This document shows positions 16,339 to 26,444 of a DNA stretch of 64,000 nucleotides, piece by piece. Made by a program: the position numbers and the translations under genes. The stretch is from Anaerolineae bacterium. Lineage in GTDB: Bacteria > Chloroflexota > Anaerolineae > Aggregatilineales > Phototrophicaceae. The notes under the pieces are model-generated. The model was given only the letters and a program-made list of their open reading frames with translations, did no database searches and was not told where the DNA came from. Within the stretch, counting starts at the first letter, position 1, and each line of letters starts with the position of its first letter. The stretch is taken from positions 1 to 64,000 of the forward strand of contig JAJDZQ010000166.1 in the NCBI GenBank assembly GCA_022824565.1. The letters run 5' to 3'.

Positions 16339-18742
16339 TATCGGCGCGATGACAGGCAGACGCAAGCTCTTCCACACGGCCCGACTGTGTCTGCTGCTGG
16401 TTGCGCTGATGGCTGGCGTCTATCTGTTGAGCTTCCGCGCGGTGATCCAGTCGGGCGATACACTGCGCACATTTGACGCCATGACCAGCTACGCGCGCTA
16501 TGGCGATTGGCTGCTGGACGAATCGGGCTGGACAGAGCTGCCGCTGCGCATCCACCAGACCGATGAGCTGCCCCTGCGCGAATATGGTGTCGTAGAGCGG
16601 CTGCAGGCAAAGCTCGCCCTGCCCTTGCTGCGGATGGCGCAAAGCCTGCCCCGCCTCGGCAACATCCACGCCGTCTGGCTTTTCAATGTCGTCGTTAGCG
16701 CGCTGACCATCGCGTTGATCTTTCTGCTCGCGCGGGCGCTGGGTTATCACGATGCCACAGCGCTGCTCGTCGCCATCAGCAGCGGGCTGGCGACGAATCT
16801 GTGGGCATACAGCCAGGCGCTGTTCCGTGAGCCACTGGCGGCCTTCTTCCTTATTTTGACCTTGTTGTGTCTGCAAATCGGCAGGCGGCGGATCTGGTGG
16901 CTGCGGCTGCTCGGCTGGCTTTGCGCGGCCGGGGCGCTGCTGCTGGCCACGCAAGTCAAGTACTCGGCAGCCCTGGCTTTGCCGGCTGTGTTGGTCTTTG
17001 CTCTGCCCGAGCCAGAAGAGCCGTCCAGTTGGCTGGCAAAGCTCTACAAAGCGCTAGCGCTTGTGCCGCTGGTGGCGCTGGCAGTCCTGATGCTGCTTGA
17101 TCCGCTGCCGAACGCGCTGCTCGACCGGTTAGCTGGCCTGGGTCTGGATGGCGGCTATGTGGGCATCGCCTTGCGCATTTATCTCTTGAGCCCGGGCGCG
17201 GGGATTTGGGGCACTTCGCCAGTCGCGCTGTTGGCGGTCGGTGGCTGCCTGCTGCTGATTCAGCGGGGGCGCTGGCGATTGCCAACGACCATTGTCCTGC
17301 TGGCAGGGGCCTATGCGCTGGGACATGCGCTATTGGTGGACCGGCACTGGTTTGGCGGTCTGAGCTTCCCGCCGCGTTTCTTGACGCCAGTCTTGCCGGT
17401 GTTGATGCTGGGGAGCGCGCCAGTCATGCAACGATTATTGCAAGGGCGCAACCGCAAACTGGCCGCCGTGTGCATCGCGCTGCTGCTTTATGGCATTTGG
17501 ATTCAGTTCAACGCCATATCGCTCAGCTGGGAGCAGTATAGCGCTTCCCTGCCCGCGGAGTCGGGCGGGTTGGCGGAGTGGACCCCGGCGTTGCTGCAGC
17601 CGCAGTATTTTCGCTGGTTCGTTTTGCCGCGGCGCTGGGCAGATCTCGGCTTTGACTTGCTATGGACTCGCGCCAATCTGCCTGTCTGGGGCATCAGTTT
17701 CGCCGTTCTGGTCGCCTGCCTCGCCATTTGCCTGTGGCGCAGCCTGCAAAATCCAGGCAGCCGCTGGCGACATGCCGCCCTGCCCCTGGTCTGCTTGTGC
17801 TTGCCCATGACACTGCTTGCCCTCAGCGCAGCCTATGACCGAGACCCGCGAACCCGCTCGCAAAATGCGGCGCTGCACGAGGCGTTGGCTTATCTGGATG
17901 CGCATAGCCGTGCCGATGATGTGCTGTTGCTGGGCAGCGGCGATTATGCCGGCTTCGTCATGCAGCACCTGGATGACGACCAGCCGCGCCCGATCACTTT
18001 GCCGCGTCCGCTCGCGCAGGCAGCCAGCGAAAGACAACCAGCGCTGGTCACATCGTCCAATCCCAACGACTGGCTGGACCTGCAAAGCATGCGCGCGATT
18101 CAGCATCTGGCCAGTCGACAAGATCGGCTGTGGCTGCTGGCCGAGACCAGCCCCTTCATGAACTGGAGCTTCCGCCCAATGGAGCGGTATCTGGCCTTGC
18201 ACTTCTACCCGCTGGGCGAGGTCGCGCTTGGACACCAGGACCCGACGGTGCGCCTGCTGGAATACAGCACACGTTCCGCCTTCAACCCGCTCGCCCCATT
18301 CGCCGGAGACATCGCCAGCGACCTGCGCTATGGCGAGCACATTCGTCTGGCCAGCATCACCCTGCCCAATGGCTTGAGCTATCAGCCGGGCGCGACAATC
18401 GAAGTGTCGCTGCATTGGCAGACAGATGCGCCCCTCGCAGAAGACTACACTGTGGCCCTCTTCGCCGCCGATGCGGTCGCCCAGCAGGTGATCGCGCAAG
18501 GGCACGATTCTGCTCCGCAAGCTGGCTTCGCGCCGACATCCAGTTGGACAGGTGGCGTATGGGACAACCGAGCGTTGCGCCTGCCCGCCGATGCGCCAAG
18601 CGGAGAGCTGCAGTTGTGGCTGGCCATGTATCGCTGGGATAGCGAAGTCGGCGCTATCAGACGGTTGCCGGTGACCAGCGGGCAGTCTGTGCACGGGGGC
18701 GAGATTGGCGTATTGCCAGTGACGGTCGCTGTGGAAGGGTAA
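16325..18742 (+). CDS. Large membrane glycosyltransferase-like protein (GT-C/GT39 type) with C-terminal beta domain
   Basis: About 805 residues, with a first span at ARLCLLLVALMAGVYLL and roughly a dozen spans through residue 480. The first outer loop has acidic residues (SGDTLRTFDAM), as in GT-C enzymes that use polyprenyl-phosphate sugars. The C-terminal extracytoplasmic part ends in a beta-sandwich (about 672-800) with PGATIEVSLHWQT and SGELQLWLAMY, a module also found, twice, in the gene at 22497. The start is uncertain (16325 overlaps the HTH gene by 14 bases; 16349 is possible), and upstream in-frame sequence lies over the HTH gene and is rejected. Sugar donor and acceptor are unknown. 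Confidence 0.7.
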   Translation: MPRLDIGAMTGRRKLFHTARLCLLLVALMAGVYLLSFRAVIQSGDTLRTFDAMTSYARYGDWLLDESGWTELPLRIHQTDELPLREYGVVERLQAKLALPLLRMAQSLPRLGNIHAVWLFNVVVSALTIALIFLLARALGYHDATALLVAISSGLATNLWAYSQALFREPLAAFFLILTLLCLQIGRRRIWWLRLLGWLCAAGALLLATQVKYSAALALPAVLVFALPEPEEPSSWLAKLYKALALVPLVALAVLMLLDPLPNALLDRLAGLGLDGGYVGIALRIYLLSPGAGIWGTSPVALLAVGGCLLLIQRGRWRLPTTIVLLAGAYALGHALLVDRHWFGGLSFPPRFLTPVLPVLMLGSAPVMQRLLQGRNRKLAAVCIALLLYGIWIQFNAISLSWEQYSASLPAESGGLAEWTPALLQPQYFRWFVLPRRWADLGFDLLWTRANLPVWGISFAVLVACLAICLWRSLQNPGSRWRHAALPLVCLCLPMTLLALSAAYDRDPRTRSQNAALHEALAYLDAHSRADDVLLLGSGDYAGFVMQHLDDDQPRPITLPRPLAQAASERQPALVTSSNPNDWLDLQSMRAIQHLASRQDRLWLLAETSPFMNWSFRPMERYLALHFYPLGEVALGHQDPTVRLLEYSTRSAFNPLAPFAGDIASDLRYGEHIRLASITLPNGLSYQPGATIEVSLHWQTDAPLAEDYTVALFAADAVAQQVIAQGHDSAPQAGFAPTSSWTGGVWDNRALRLPADAPSGELQLWLAMYRWDSEVGAIRRLPVTSGQSVHGGEIGVLPVTVAVEG

Positions 18743-18877
18743 CAGGGATTTTGGCCACAGAGGCGCAGAGATTCTGCAGCGGCGGGGGGGCGATGGAGCT
18801 AGAATCTCTTATACTGCTTTTTGCCAGACTCGGTTAGACTGCGGCTGTGCGCCTGTTCCTTCATCCAGAGACAAGAC

Positions 18878-20671
18878 ATGTCTGCTGAATTTGTCGTCAA
18901 TTCGCCCATCGCTACCAACCACAGCAGCCCGTTCCGCTTCATCCTTTCGCACATCCTGCGGCATCCAATAGCCGCGCTGCTGCTGGTGGCGGGCGCATTT
19001 TGCAACGCCTTTTTGGCTGGCGTCGTCCCGGGAGCGCTGGGCAGCGCGTTTGATGCCATCCTGCTGGGGAACGAGCAGACGATGGGTTTGATTGTGAACA
19101 GCGTGCTGCTCATCATCGGCTCGCAATCCTTGCGCTCGCTGCTGCAATTTGTGCGCAATTTCTCAGCAGAGGTATTCGCCCAACGTTTTGAGCGCGATAT
19201 CCGCGACGAGCTGTATTCCAGCCTGCTGGGCAAGAGCATGAGTTATCACGACAGACAGCCGGTCGGCGAGACGATGGCGCGCGTGACCAACGATGTGCGC
19301 GAGATGAATCTGATGATGAATCCGGGCATCAATCTGGTTACGGGCGCGAACATGTTTTTAATCATGCCCGCTTTGTATGCGCCGAGCATCCACCCGCAGT
19401 TGATCCTGGTGCCACTGCTTTTCATCTTCGCGCATATCTGTGTGCAAGTATATTTTGTTTTGCGCCTGCACCCAATCGCGCAGCAGGTTCGTGGCAGCTT
19501 CGGGCGGATGAATGCGCGTTTGGCAGAAGCGCTGGATGGTTTGGAAGTGGTCAAAGGCGCGGCGCAGGAACAAAGCGAAATGGGCAAATTCAACAGCCTG
19601 GCCGATCTGGTGCGCGACAAGTTTATCGACCAGGGCGAATTCGAGGCGCGCTATCTCTCGGTCTTTCTGTTTGGCTTGACGGTGGTGGCGGCTTTGGCGC
19701 ATGCTGCCTGGCTCTTCGAGGCGCAGGCCATCGCAGAAGGCGATGTAATCGCATTTCTGGGTTTGATCAACCTCTTCCAGTTCCCCGTGTTCATATCACT
19801 TTTTTCGTCATCGCGCATCGCATCGGGCTATGCCAGCGCCGCTCGCATCTTGGAAGTGATGACGACGCGCACCTTGCTGGATCAAAATCAACGCGGCTAC
19901 AGCGCCGATCTCCAGGGCGAAATCGTATTTGACAAGGTCTGCTTCGGCTATTCGCCAGAAGATGAAGTGCTCTGTGATGTATCGTTTCGTGTGCAGCCCG
20001 GGCAGACGGTCGCCATCGTCGGGCAAACTGGCTCGGGCAAGAGCACGCTCAGCAAGCTGATAAACCGGATTTATGATGTGGATAGTGGGCGCGTGCTGAT
20101 GGACGGCGTAGATGTGCGCGACTGGAATCTGCAAGCGTTGCGCTCGCAGATTAGTATCATCGAGCAGGACATATTCTTATTCAGCCGCAGCGTGGCCGAA
20201 AATATCGCCTTCGGCACAGAGCATCTTGATATGGACGGCATCGTCGACTCGGCGAAAGCTGCCCAGGCGCACGAATTCATTTCCAGCTTCCCCGACGGTT
20301 ATCACACCATCATCGGCCAGCGCGGCATGACACTCAGCGGCGGCCAGCGGCAACGGCTGGCCTTGGCGCGCGCCTTCCAGACCGATCCGCCCGTCCTCAT
20401 CCTCGATGACAGCACCAGCGCCATCGACAGCGCCACAGAAGACAAGATACAGCGCGCCATTTGGTCGGCGGCTCGCGGACGCACGACGTTGCTGATCACC
20501 CATCGCCTGTCCCAGATTCGTTGGGCAGACCACATCGTTGTGCTGCGCAAGGGTCGGGTGGTGGCGCAGGGCACGCACCAGGATTTGCTGCGCCGTTCAC
20601 AATCGTATCGGCATATCTTCGACCGCTATTCCTCAGCCGACAGCCAATCGCAAATGGCGCGGGGAGGCTAG
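18878..20671 (+). CDS. ABC exporter subunit 1 (membrane and ATPase fused)
   Basis: This 597-residue half-transporter has an N-terminal six-span domain and a C-terminal ATPase: Walker A GQTGSGKST from residue 382, signature LSGGQ at 486-490, and Walker B ending LILDD with D510. The usual catalytic glutamate is aspartate (D511). This pairs with the non-consensus signature of subunit 2, so one of the two ATP sites of the heterodimer should be inactive, as in TM287/288 and BmrCD. The start ATG at 18878 is chosen since the upstream extension is cysteine/arginine-rich and unlike the family. Subunit 2 follows after 3 bases. Substrates could be drugs, lipids or glycolipids; the flanking glycosyltransferase genes favour a lipid-linked product, by inference. 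Confidence 0.9.
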   Translation: MSAEFVVNSPIATNHSSPFRFILSHILRHPIAALLLVAGAFCNAFLAGVVPGALGSAFDAILLGNEQTMGLIVNSVLLIIGSQSLRSLLQFVRNFSAEVFAQRFERDIRDELYSSLLGKSMSYHDRQPVGETMARVTNDVREMNLMMNPGINLVTGANMFLIMPALYAPSIHPQLILVPLLFIFAHICVQVYFVLRLHPIAQQVRGSFGRMNARLAEALDGLEVVKGAAQEQSEMGKFNSLADLVRDKFIDQGEFEARYLSVFLFGLTVVAALAHAAWLFEAQAIAEGDVIAFLGLINLFQFPVFISLFSSSRIASGYASAARILEVMTTRTLLDQNQRGYSADLQGEIVFDKVCFGYSPEDEVLCDVSFRVQPGQTVAIVGQTGSGKSTLSKLINRIYDVDSGRVLMDGVDVRDWNLQALRSQISIIEQDIFLFSRSVAENIAFGTEHLDMDGIVDSAKAAQAHEFISSFPDGYHTIIGQRGMTLSGGQRQRLALARAFQTDPPVLILDDSTSAIDSATEDKIQRAIWSAARGRTTLLITHRLSQIRWADHIVVLRKGRVVAQGTHQDLLRRSQSYRHIFDRYSSADSQSQMARGG

Positions 20672-20674
20672 TTT

Positions 20675-22495
20675 ATGGCGGCGATATTTGGCGGATTGCA
20701 AAGCGACAAGTACGATCGGCACTATACAGATGCCTATCTTTTTCGGCGAATTGGCGAATATCTGGGCGAGCATAGGCGGATCGTCGGGCTGGGTTTGCTG
20801 GGCTTTTTGGTGGTGGGCATCGCGCGGGCTGTGCGTCCCGTTTTCATCAGCGCGGCTATCGATGACATGGTGACAGCTGGCGATGCGCTGACCTTGATAT
20901 TTTTGGCGCTGGCTGTCATCGCCGCCTCGGAATACCTGTTCAATTATGGCCGGCGGCGCTTCACTGTGGTGGTCATCGGCCGCGTGGTGGCACAGCTGCG
21001 CAAAGACGCCTTCCAGGCAGCCATCGAGCGCGACCTGGCTTTCTATGACCGGCAAAAGTCCGGCGCGGTCATCAGCCGCATCACCAGCGACACGCAGGAA
21101 TTTGGCGATGTCATGCTGCTGGGCAGCGATGTCGTCTCGCAATTCCTCAGCGTGCTGGTCCTCTTTGCCGCGCTGCTGAGCTATTCAGTCGAATTGACCG
21201 CCATTTTGCTGCTGACGATGCCCATGGTGGTCCTGTCTGCGCTGGTGTTTCGCTTCTTGGCGCGAATCGTCACTCGACAGGGCGCGCGCGCCATGGCTGT
21301 GGTCAATGACAATATCCAGGAGAGTGTGACCGGCATCAGCGTCGCCAAGAATTTCCGCCAGGAAGCGATGATCTACCGCGAGTTTTCGACAGTCAACAAT
21401 TTGAGCTATACGATCAACCTGCGGCGCGGCATGGTGATGTCGCTGGTTTTCCCCACGATGGGCGTGTTGTCGGCTGTGGCGATGTCGGTGCTGGTCTGGG
21501 CTGGCGCGGAATCGGTGCTGGCCGGCCTGATCAGCGCAGGCGCGTGGTATCTATTCATCCAGGGCGTAGATCGCTTCTGGTTTCCTTTCATGAATCTGGC
21601 TTCATTTTGGAGCCAATTCCAGCAAGGACTAAGCGCCGCCGAGCGCATCTTCGCCTTGATTGATGCCGAAAACTCTGTTTTGCAATCCGCCAGCATCAAA
21701 GTTACCCAGCTGCCCGGACGCATCGAGTTTGCTGATGTGACCTTCCAATACGACCGCGGCGAACCAGTCTTGCGAGACTTCTGCCTGGATATCAAACCCG
21801 GCGAAAATGTGGCATTCGTGGGGCACACCGGCGCGGGCAAAAGCACAATCACCAAGCTAATCACGCGTTATTACGAATTCCAAAAAGGGCGCATCTTGAT
21901 TGACGGCGCCGACATTCGCACCTTGGATATGCCCAGTTATCGCGCGCGTCTGGGCATCGTGCCACAGCAGCCATTCCTGTTTAGCGGCAGCGTGCTGGAC
22001 AACATCCGCTATGGCAATCCGCAGGCGACATTGGACGAAATCAAACAGGTCTCGCAGAGCATTGGCCATGGCGAATGGCTGGACAGCCTGCCAGATGGGC
22101 TGAACAGCGATGTGGGCGAACGCGGCGCGATGCTCAGCGTCGGGCAGCGGCAACTGGTCAGCCTGCTGCGCGTGCTGGTGCAAAAGCCTTCCATATTCAT
22201 CCTGGACGAAGCCACCGCCAGCATCGATCCATTTACCGAATCGCAGATCCAAGATGCCATTGAATTGATCCTGGCGCGCTCGACCGCCATCTTGATCGCG
22301 CATCGGCTGAGCACAGTGCGCAGCGCCGACCGCATCATTGTGCTGCGCGCTGGCGAGATCATCGAAGAAGGCAATCACGAACAGCTTTTGCTCGCGGCAG
22401 GTCACTATGCCGAGCTTTACAACACCTATTTTCGTCATCAATCCCTGAAATATGTCGAAAGCGCAAAAGAGATGTTCGCGGCAGCGGGCTCGTAA
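20675..22495 (+). CDS. ABC exporter subunit 2 (membrane and ATPase fused)
   Basis: This 606-residue partner of the preceding gene has six spans, then an ATPase with Walker A GHTGAGKST from 383, signature LSVGQ at 487-491 (serine-valine in place of serine-glycine), and Walker B FILDE with D511 and catalytic E512. The functional site of the dimer would combine this Walker A/B with LSGGQ of subunit 1. The gene starts 3 bases after subunit 1 and ends 1 base before the next glycosyltransferase-like gene, so the set is one transcription unit. Confidence 0.9.
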   Translation: MAAIFGGLQSDKYDRHYTDAYLFRRIGEYLGEHRRIVGLGLLGFLVVGIARAVRPVFISAAIDDMVTAGDALTLIFLALAVIAASEYLFNYGRRRFTVVVIGRVVAQLRKDAFQAAIERDLAFYDRQKSGAVISRITSDTQEFGDVMLLGSDVVSQFLSVLVLFAALLSYSVELTAILLLTMPMVVLSALVFRFLARIVTRQGARAMAVVNDNIQESVTGISVAKNFRQEAMIYREFSTVNNLSYTINLRRGMVMSLVFPTMGVLSAVAMSVLVWAGAESVLAGLISAGAWYLFIQGVDRFWFPFMNLASFWSQFQQGLSAAERIFALIDAENSVLQSASIKVTQLPGRIEFADVTFQYDRGEPVLRDFCLDIKPGENVAFVGHTGAGKSTITKLITRYYEFQKGRILIDGADIRTLDMPSYRARLGIVPQQPFLFSGSVLDNIRYGNPQATLDEIKQVSQSIGHGEWLDSLPDGLNSDVGERGAMLSVGQRQLVSLLRVLVQKPSIFILDEATASIDPFTESQIQDAIELILARSTAILIAHRLSTVRSADRIIVLRAGEIIEEGNHEQLLLAAGHYAELYNTYFRHQSLKYVESAKEMFAAAGS

Positions 22496-22496
22496 T

Positions 22497-25106
22497 ATGG
22501 CGAGCGGGCAAAGGCGGGAGATGCAAGCGGCTGCGGGCCGAGCCTCACGGGCGGCTCTGGCCTGGCTGGGGCGCGGTTTGGCATGTTTGCGAGCGGCGGC
22601 AGGTTGGCTAAGCCTGCGCATTTTGACGGGGATTGTGGCGGTCTGGCGCTGGTTCGACTCGCTGGATATTCCGTTGAGTCCGCTGCAATGGCTGCTTGGT
22701 TTCTATGCGATCTTCGGCCTGCTGTATCTGTTCGCCACGCCGATCTTTGAAGCAAACGAGGAATTGTGGCACTTTGGTTATGTGCAGCACCTGCGCGAGA
22801 CCAGCAGCCTGCCCGTGCAAGATTTGGCGGTGCGCGACACGCTCTATGGACAGCACGGCAGCCAGCCCCCGCTCTACTATGTGGCTGTCGCGCTCATAAC
22901 CGCGCCGATAAGCCTGGATGATGCCGCGCCCTACCGCCAACTGAATCCACATGTGTTGGCCGACCAGCCCGGGGCATTCGGCAATAAAAACCGCGTTACG
23001 CATGCTGAAGGCTGGCGAACCACGCAGGGCACTGGCTTGGCTGTGTTGGTGGCGCGCGCATTTGGTTTGCTGCTGGGCGCTGGCACGATTGCTTTCGTCC
23101 ATCGCATCGGCCAGTTGATCTCGCCGCAGCGCCCAACTGTCGCCTTGGTGGCCGCCGCCCTGACCGGTTTGAACCCCATGTTCATATTCGTCAGCGCCTC
23201 GGTCACCAACGACAGCCTGGCGATGTGCCTGAACAGCGCGCTGATCTTGCTGCTGCTGCGCACATTGCGCGATGGCTTCTCAGCCCGCGCCAGCCTGGCG
23301 ATGGCTGTGCTGTTTGGCCTGGCTTGCCTGACCAAAACGACTTCGCTGGTCTTGCTGCCGGTTTTGGTCGGCGCGGCATTTTTTGTGCGGCGCAAGACAG
23401 ACGACCGCCGCGGCCTGCTGGCGATGCTCTACCTGCTGCTGCTGTGCTGGCTGCTGATCGCGGGCTGGTGGCATATTCGCAATCTGCAACTGTATGGCGA
23501 GCCACTGGGCATCATCACCCAAGCGACCCTGGCTGGTTCGCGCGGGATGTACTTCGATCTGGCTGATTTATTCGCCGAATTCCAGCAGTTTCGCATGTCA
23601 TTTTGGGGGCTGTTTGGCGCGTCCAATATCCAGCTGGCCAGCATCTTTTATGTCTTGTTCGACCTGGGCACATTCCTCAGCCTGGCTGGCTGTCTGTTCT
23701 TGATTCTGCAACTGCTCGCGATTCGCGACTTTGCCTACGCTCGCTATGAACTGGCGCATCTGCTGACATTGGCAAGCGCGCTGGGGTTATTGTGGCTGGG
23801 CATCTTCTACCTGGGCTCACTGACGCCGGTTACGCAGGGGCGGGTGCTTTTTCCTTTGATCGGCGCGCTGGGTCCGCTGCTGGCGGTGGGATTGGTAGAG
23901 ACAGTGTGGTGGCTGGTCTTTTGGCTGCGCCCGCCCAACCTGGACTTTGTGCGCGCTGGCGATGCGGTGCCCAAGGAATTGCTGCAAAGGTGCATGCTGT
24001 GGCAGCTGCGCGCGCTGGGCATAGCCGCATTTTTGGCGCCACTGACGGTCATCGCCGGCCAATATGGCGCGCCCAGCCCCGTCGATGCGCCGCCGCCAAG
24101 CGCCCGCCCGGTGTATGCCGAGTTTGGCGATGTGGCGCTGGTCGCCTATGAGCACAGCGACCGGCGCTATTCGGCCGGCGACCAGGTGCGCTTGACACTG
24201 TATTGGCAGGTGCGCGCGCCATCCAAAGACGACAACAGCCTGTTCTTGCGCCTGCTGGATGACAACCAACAGACAATCGGCCGTTACACGACTTTTCCTG
24301 GCGCTGGCAGCCTGCGTACATCCAGGTGGCGCGCAGATGCGATTTACCCGGACGAATACATCATCCCGATCAGTTCGGCGGCTTATGGGAGCTATCCATT
24401 CGATTTACGCGTGGAATGGCAAAATGGCGAGCGGAGCATCCTCGCTACCGACAGCGGCGGGCGGCAGATTGAGCCTGTCCTGCTGGAACTTGGCGCAGTC
24501 GTCACGCCGCGCCAGCAACCGGCCGCCAGCGAATTCAATGAGATTCTTGCCGACGACCAACCCCTCTTTGATGAGGTCATCCGCCTCGAAGGCTTCAAGC
24601 TGGATATCAGCCGCAATGAAATTAGCCTGCACTGGAAAGCGGACTCTGCGCCAGCAGAGAATTACACCATCTTCGCGCATCTGCTGGACGAATCGGGCGA
24701 TATCTTGTCTCAAGCCGATGCCGCGCCGCGCCTGCCCACCCGTTACTGGCGCTGGGGCGAGGCTTTCACCACTTTTCATCAATTCCCCAGCGAGGCAAAT
24801 ATGCTAGACCATCAGCTGGTGGTCGGCTTGTATCTGCGCGATATACACGGGTATCCCAAAGCCGAATTCGTCCTGCAGCCGCAAGCAGAGGCTCAACCGC
24901 CAGAACTTGAACCAGACTTGAGCGTGGAAAACGAAGCGACAACCGATATCCAGCTGGACGAGGAAGCTACAGCGGAAGCCGAACAGAGGCTGGATGCCTA
25001 CACCATCCTATGGGATGCGGCGGCAGAAGTCCTCGCGCTTACCCCGACGCCCGAACCCACGCCTGGAAGTGGAGACAGCGCGGACGAAAGTCAGGCAGCG
25101 CCGTAG
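22497..25106 (+). CDS. Large membrane glycosyltransferase-like protein (GT-C type) with two beta domains
   Basis: About 869 residues, with a first span near FYAIFGLLYLFATPI directly followed by the acidic ANEELWHFGYV, the position of the GT-C catalytic acid. HGSQPPLYYVAVALI and about ten more spans follow. The extracytoplasmic C-terminus has two related beta-sandwiches (about 545-645 with QVRLTLYWQV, and 690-800 with ISLHWKAD and YTIFAHLLDESG), then an acidic, threonine/proline-rich tail. The ATG two bases after the exporter stop is chosen. It ends in a 16-base tail-to-tail overlap with the HIT gene. The role is transfer of a sugar from a lipid carrier; the acceptor is unknown. Confidence 0.75.
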   Translation: MASGQRREMQAAAGRASRAALAWLGRGLACLRAAAGWLSLRILTGIVAVWRWFDSLDIPLSPLQWLLGFYAIFGLLYLFATPIFEANEELWHFGYVQHLRETSSLPVQDLAVRDTLYGQHGSQPPLYYVAVALITAPISLDDAAPYRQLNPHVLADQPGAFGNKNRVTHAEGWRTTQGTGLAVLVARAFGLLLGAGTIAFVHRIGQLISPQRPTVALVAAALTGLNPMFIFVSASVTNDSLAMCLNSALILLLLRTLRDGFSARASLAMAVLFGLACLTKTTSLVLLPVLVGAAFFVRRKTDDRRGLLAMLYLLLLCWLLIAGWWHIRNLQLYGEPLGIITQATLAGSRGMYFDLADLFAEFQQFRMSFWGLFGASNIQLASIFYVLFDLGTFLSLAGCLFLILQLLAIRDFAYARYELAHLLTLASALGLLWLGIFYLGSLTPVTQGRVLFPLIGALGPLLAVGLVETVWWLVFWLRPPNLDFVRAGDAVPKELLQRCMLWQLRALGIAAFLAPLTVIAGQYGAPSPVDAPPPSARPVYAEFGDVALVAYEHSDRRYSAGDQVRLTLYWQVRAPSKDDNSLFLRLLDDNQQTIGRYTTFPGAGSLRTSRWRADAIYPDEYIIPISSAAYGSYPFDLRVEWQNGERSILATDSGGRQIEPVLLELGAVVTPRQQPAASEFNEILADDQPLFDEVIRLEGFKLDISRNEISLHWKADSAPAENYTIFAHLLDESGDILSQADAAPRLPTRYWRWGEAFTTFHQFPSEANMLDHQLVVGLYLRDIHGYPKAEFVLQPQAEAQPPELEPDLSVENEATTDIQLDEEATAEAEQRLDAYTILWDAAAEVLALTPTPEPTPGSGDSADESQAAP

Positions 25107-25594
25107 AGACCTCGCCAGGTTTCCCGCATTTGCTGGCGGATGACCGACAATTCTTCCGCAATCGTTTGCGTCTCGCCGATACTGACCATGAAATTGGCGT
25201 CGCCCGACCAGCGCGGCACAATATGATAATGAAAGTGCGCCGCAATGCCCGCTCCAGCCGCCGCCCCGATATTCGCGCCGATATTGAAACCATCGGGATG
25301 GGCGAGCTCGCGTAAGACGCGCATGACGCGGTTTGACATGGACATCACTTCGGTCAACACACCCGCCGGCAGCGATTCGGGCGATGGACTATGCGCGTAG
25401 GGGACGACCAGGGTATGCCCAAATGTATAGGGATAGCGGTTCAGCACGGCAAAGCAGCCTGCGCCACGGGCGACGAGCAGGTTGTCGGCAGCCGCTGCAT
25501 CGCGGGAAGGAAGCTCACAGAATAGGCAGCCATCTGCACTCCCGCGTTTGCGTTTGATGTAGGGCATGCGCCAGGGGGTGTAGAGCTGGTCCAA
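25091..25594 (-). CDS. HIT-family nucleotide hydrolase/phosphorylase
   Basis: This 167-residue protein has the histidine triad H120-x-H122-x-H124 (AAHFHYHIVPRW) with a preceding FNIGANIG. An N-terminal CLFC pair (C23, C26) may bind zinc. MDQLYTPWRMPYI at the N-terminus is typical of the Ap4A phosphorylase-like branch, so the annotated start is likely right. Family members split dinucleoside polyphosphates or nucleotide conjugates. It diverges from the biotin ligase gene. Confidence 0.9.
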   Translation of the reverse strand: MDQLYTPWRMPYIKRKRGSADGCLFCELPSRDAAAADNLLVARGAGCFAVLNRYPYTFGHTLVVPYAHSPSPESLPAGVLTEVMSMSNRVMRVLRELAHPDGFNIGANIGAAAGAGIAAHFHYHIVPRWSGDANFMVSIGETQTIAEELSVIRQQMRETWRGLYGAA

Positions 25595-25685
25595 GTTCGG
25601 CTCGCTATGGGTTGGTCGGCCAGCATATTCTAGCGAAAGCCGCGTCTGCTACAATGCGCAGGATGTTAGCCGCCACGAGAACACC

Positions 25686-26444
25686 ATGACTTTAGCGCAT
25701 GATCGCCTGGCAAAGACACTGCCAGCGCCATTTCGTTATTACGAGCGCATTGGCAGCACCAACGATGTCGCCCGCGACTGGCTGTTGCAAGGTGCGCCGC
25801 TTGGCGCGCTTGTCATCGCCGACGAGCAGTTTGCCGGCCGAGGCCGCCGGGGCAAAAGCTGGCAGACACCGCCTGGCGCAGCGCTGGCTTTGTCGGTGAT
25901 TCTGCGCCCAGATTCGCGCTGGCTGCCACGAATCACTATGCTGGGCGGGCTGGCTGTTTGCGAACTGGCCGAGAGCCTGGGCTGCGCAGATGTCGGCATC
26001 AAGTGGCCCAACGATGTGCAGATTGCTGGCAAGAAAGTCAGCGGCATCTTGTGCGAGGCGACCTGGTCGGGCGAACGGCTCTGTGGCGCGGTCTTGGGCA
26101 TCGGCCTCAATGTGCGCACAGATTTCCAGGGCACCCAGCTGGCGGCCACGGCAACCAGCCTGGAATCGGCAGTCGGCGCGCGGCTCGACCGGGCGCAACT
26201 GGCGGGAGAATTGACGGAGCGGATTCTGTATTGGCAGCGGCGCATCGAAACTGACAGGTTGTTCTCAAGCTGGCGAAGTCGCCTGAATGCGCTCGGCCAG
26301 ATGGTGAATGTGGGCGGTGTAGCCGGGCAGGCGCTGGATGTAACGGCGGATGGCGCATTGCTCGTCGTCGATGAGTTCGGCAAGCGGCACACCTTCCATG
26401 TCGGCGAGCTTGCGCCACTGGCACGGGCGGGCAACATCCAGTGA
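25686..26444 (+). CDS. birA: Biotin--[acetyl-CoA carboxylase] ligase
   Basis: This 252-residue single-function biotin ligase lacks the DNA-binding N-terminus of E. coli BirA. Motifs are GSTNDVA (23-29), GRGRRGKSWQTPPG (51-64, the biotinyl-AMP loop), KWPNDV (106-111) and KVSGILCE (117-124), followed by a small C-terminal SH3-like domain. It attaches biotin to carboxylase carrier proteins in the cytoplasm. Its stop overlaps the GTG of the next gene by 4 bases. A TACAAT box about 30 bases upstream is a candidate -10. Confidence 0.92.
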   Translation: MTLAHDRLAKTLPAPFRYYERIGSTNDVARDWLLQGAPLGALVIADEQFAGRGRRGKSWQTPPGAALALSVILRPDSRWLPRITMLGGLAVCELAESLGCADVGIKWPNDVQIAGKKVSGILCEATWSGERLCGAVLGIGLNVRTDFQGTQLAATATSLESAVGARLDRAQLAGELTERILYWQRRIETDRLFSSWRSRLNALGQMVNVGGVAGQALDVTADGALLVVDEFGKRHTFHVGELAPLARAGNIQ

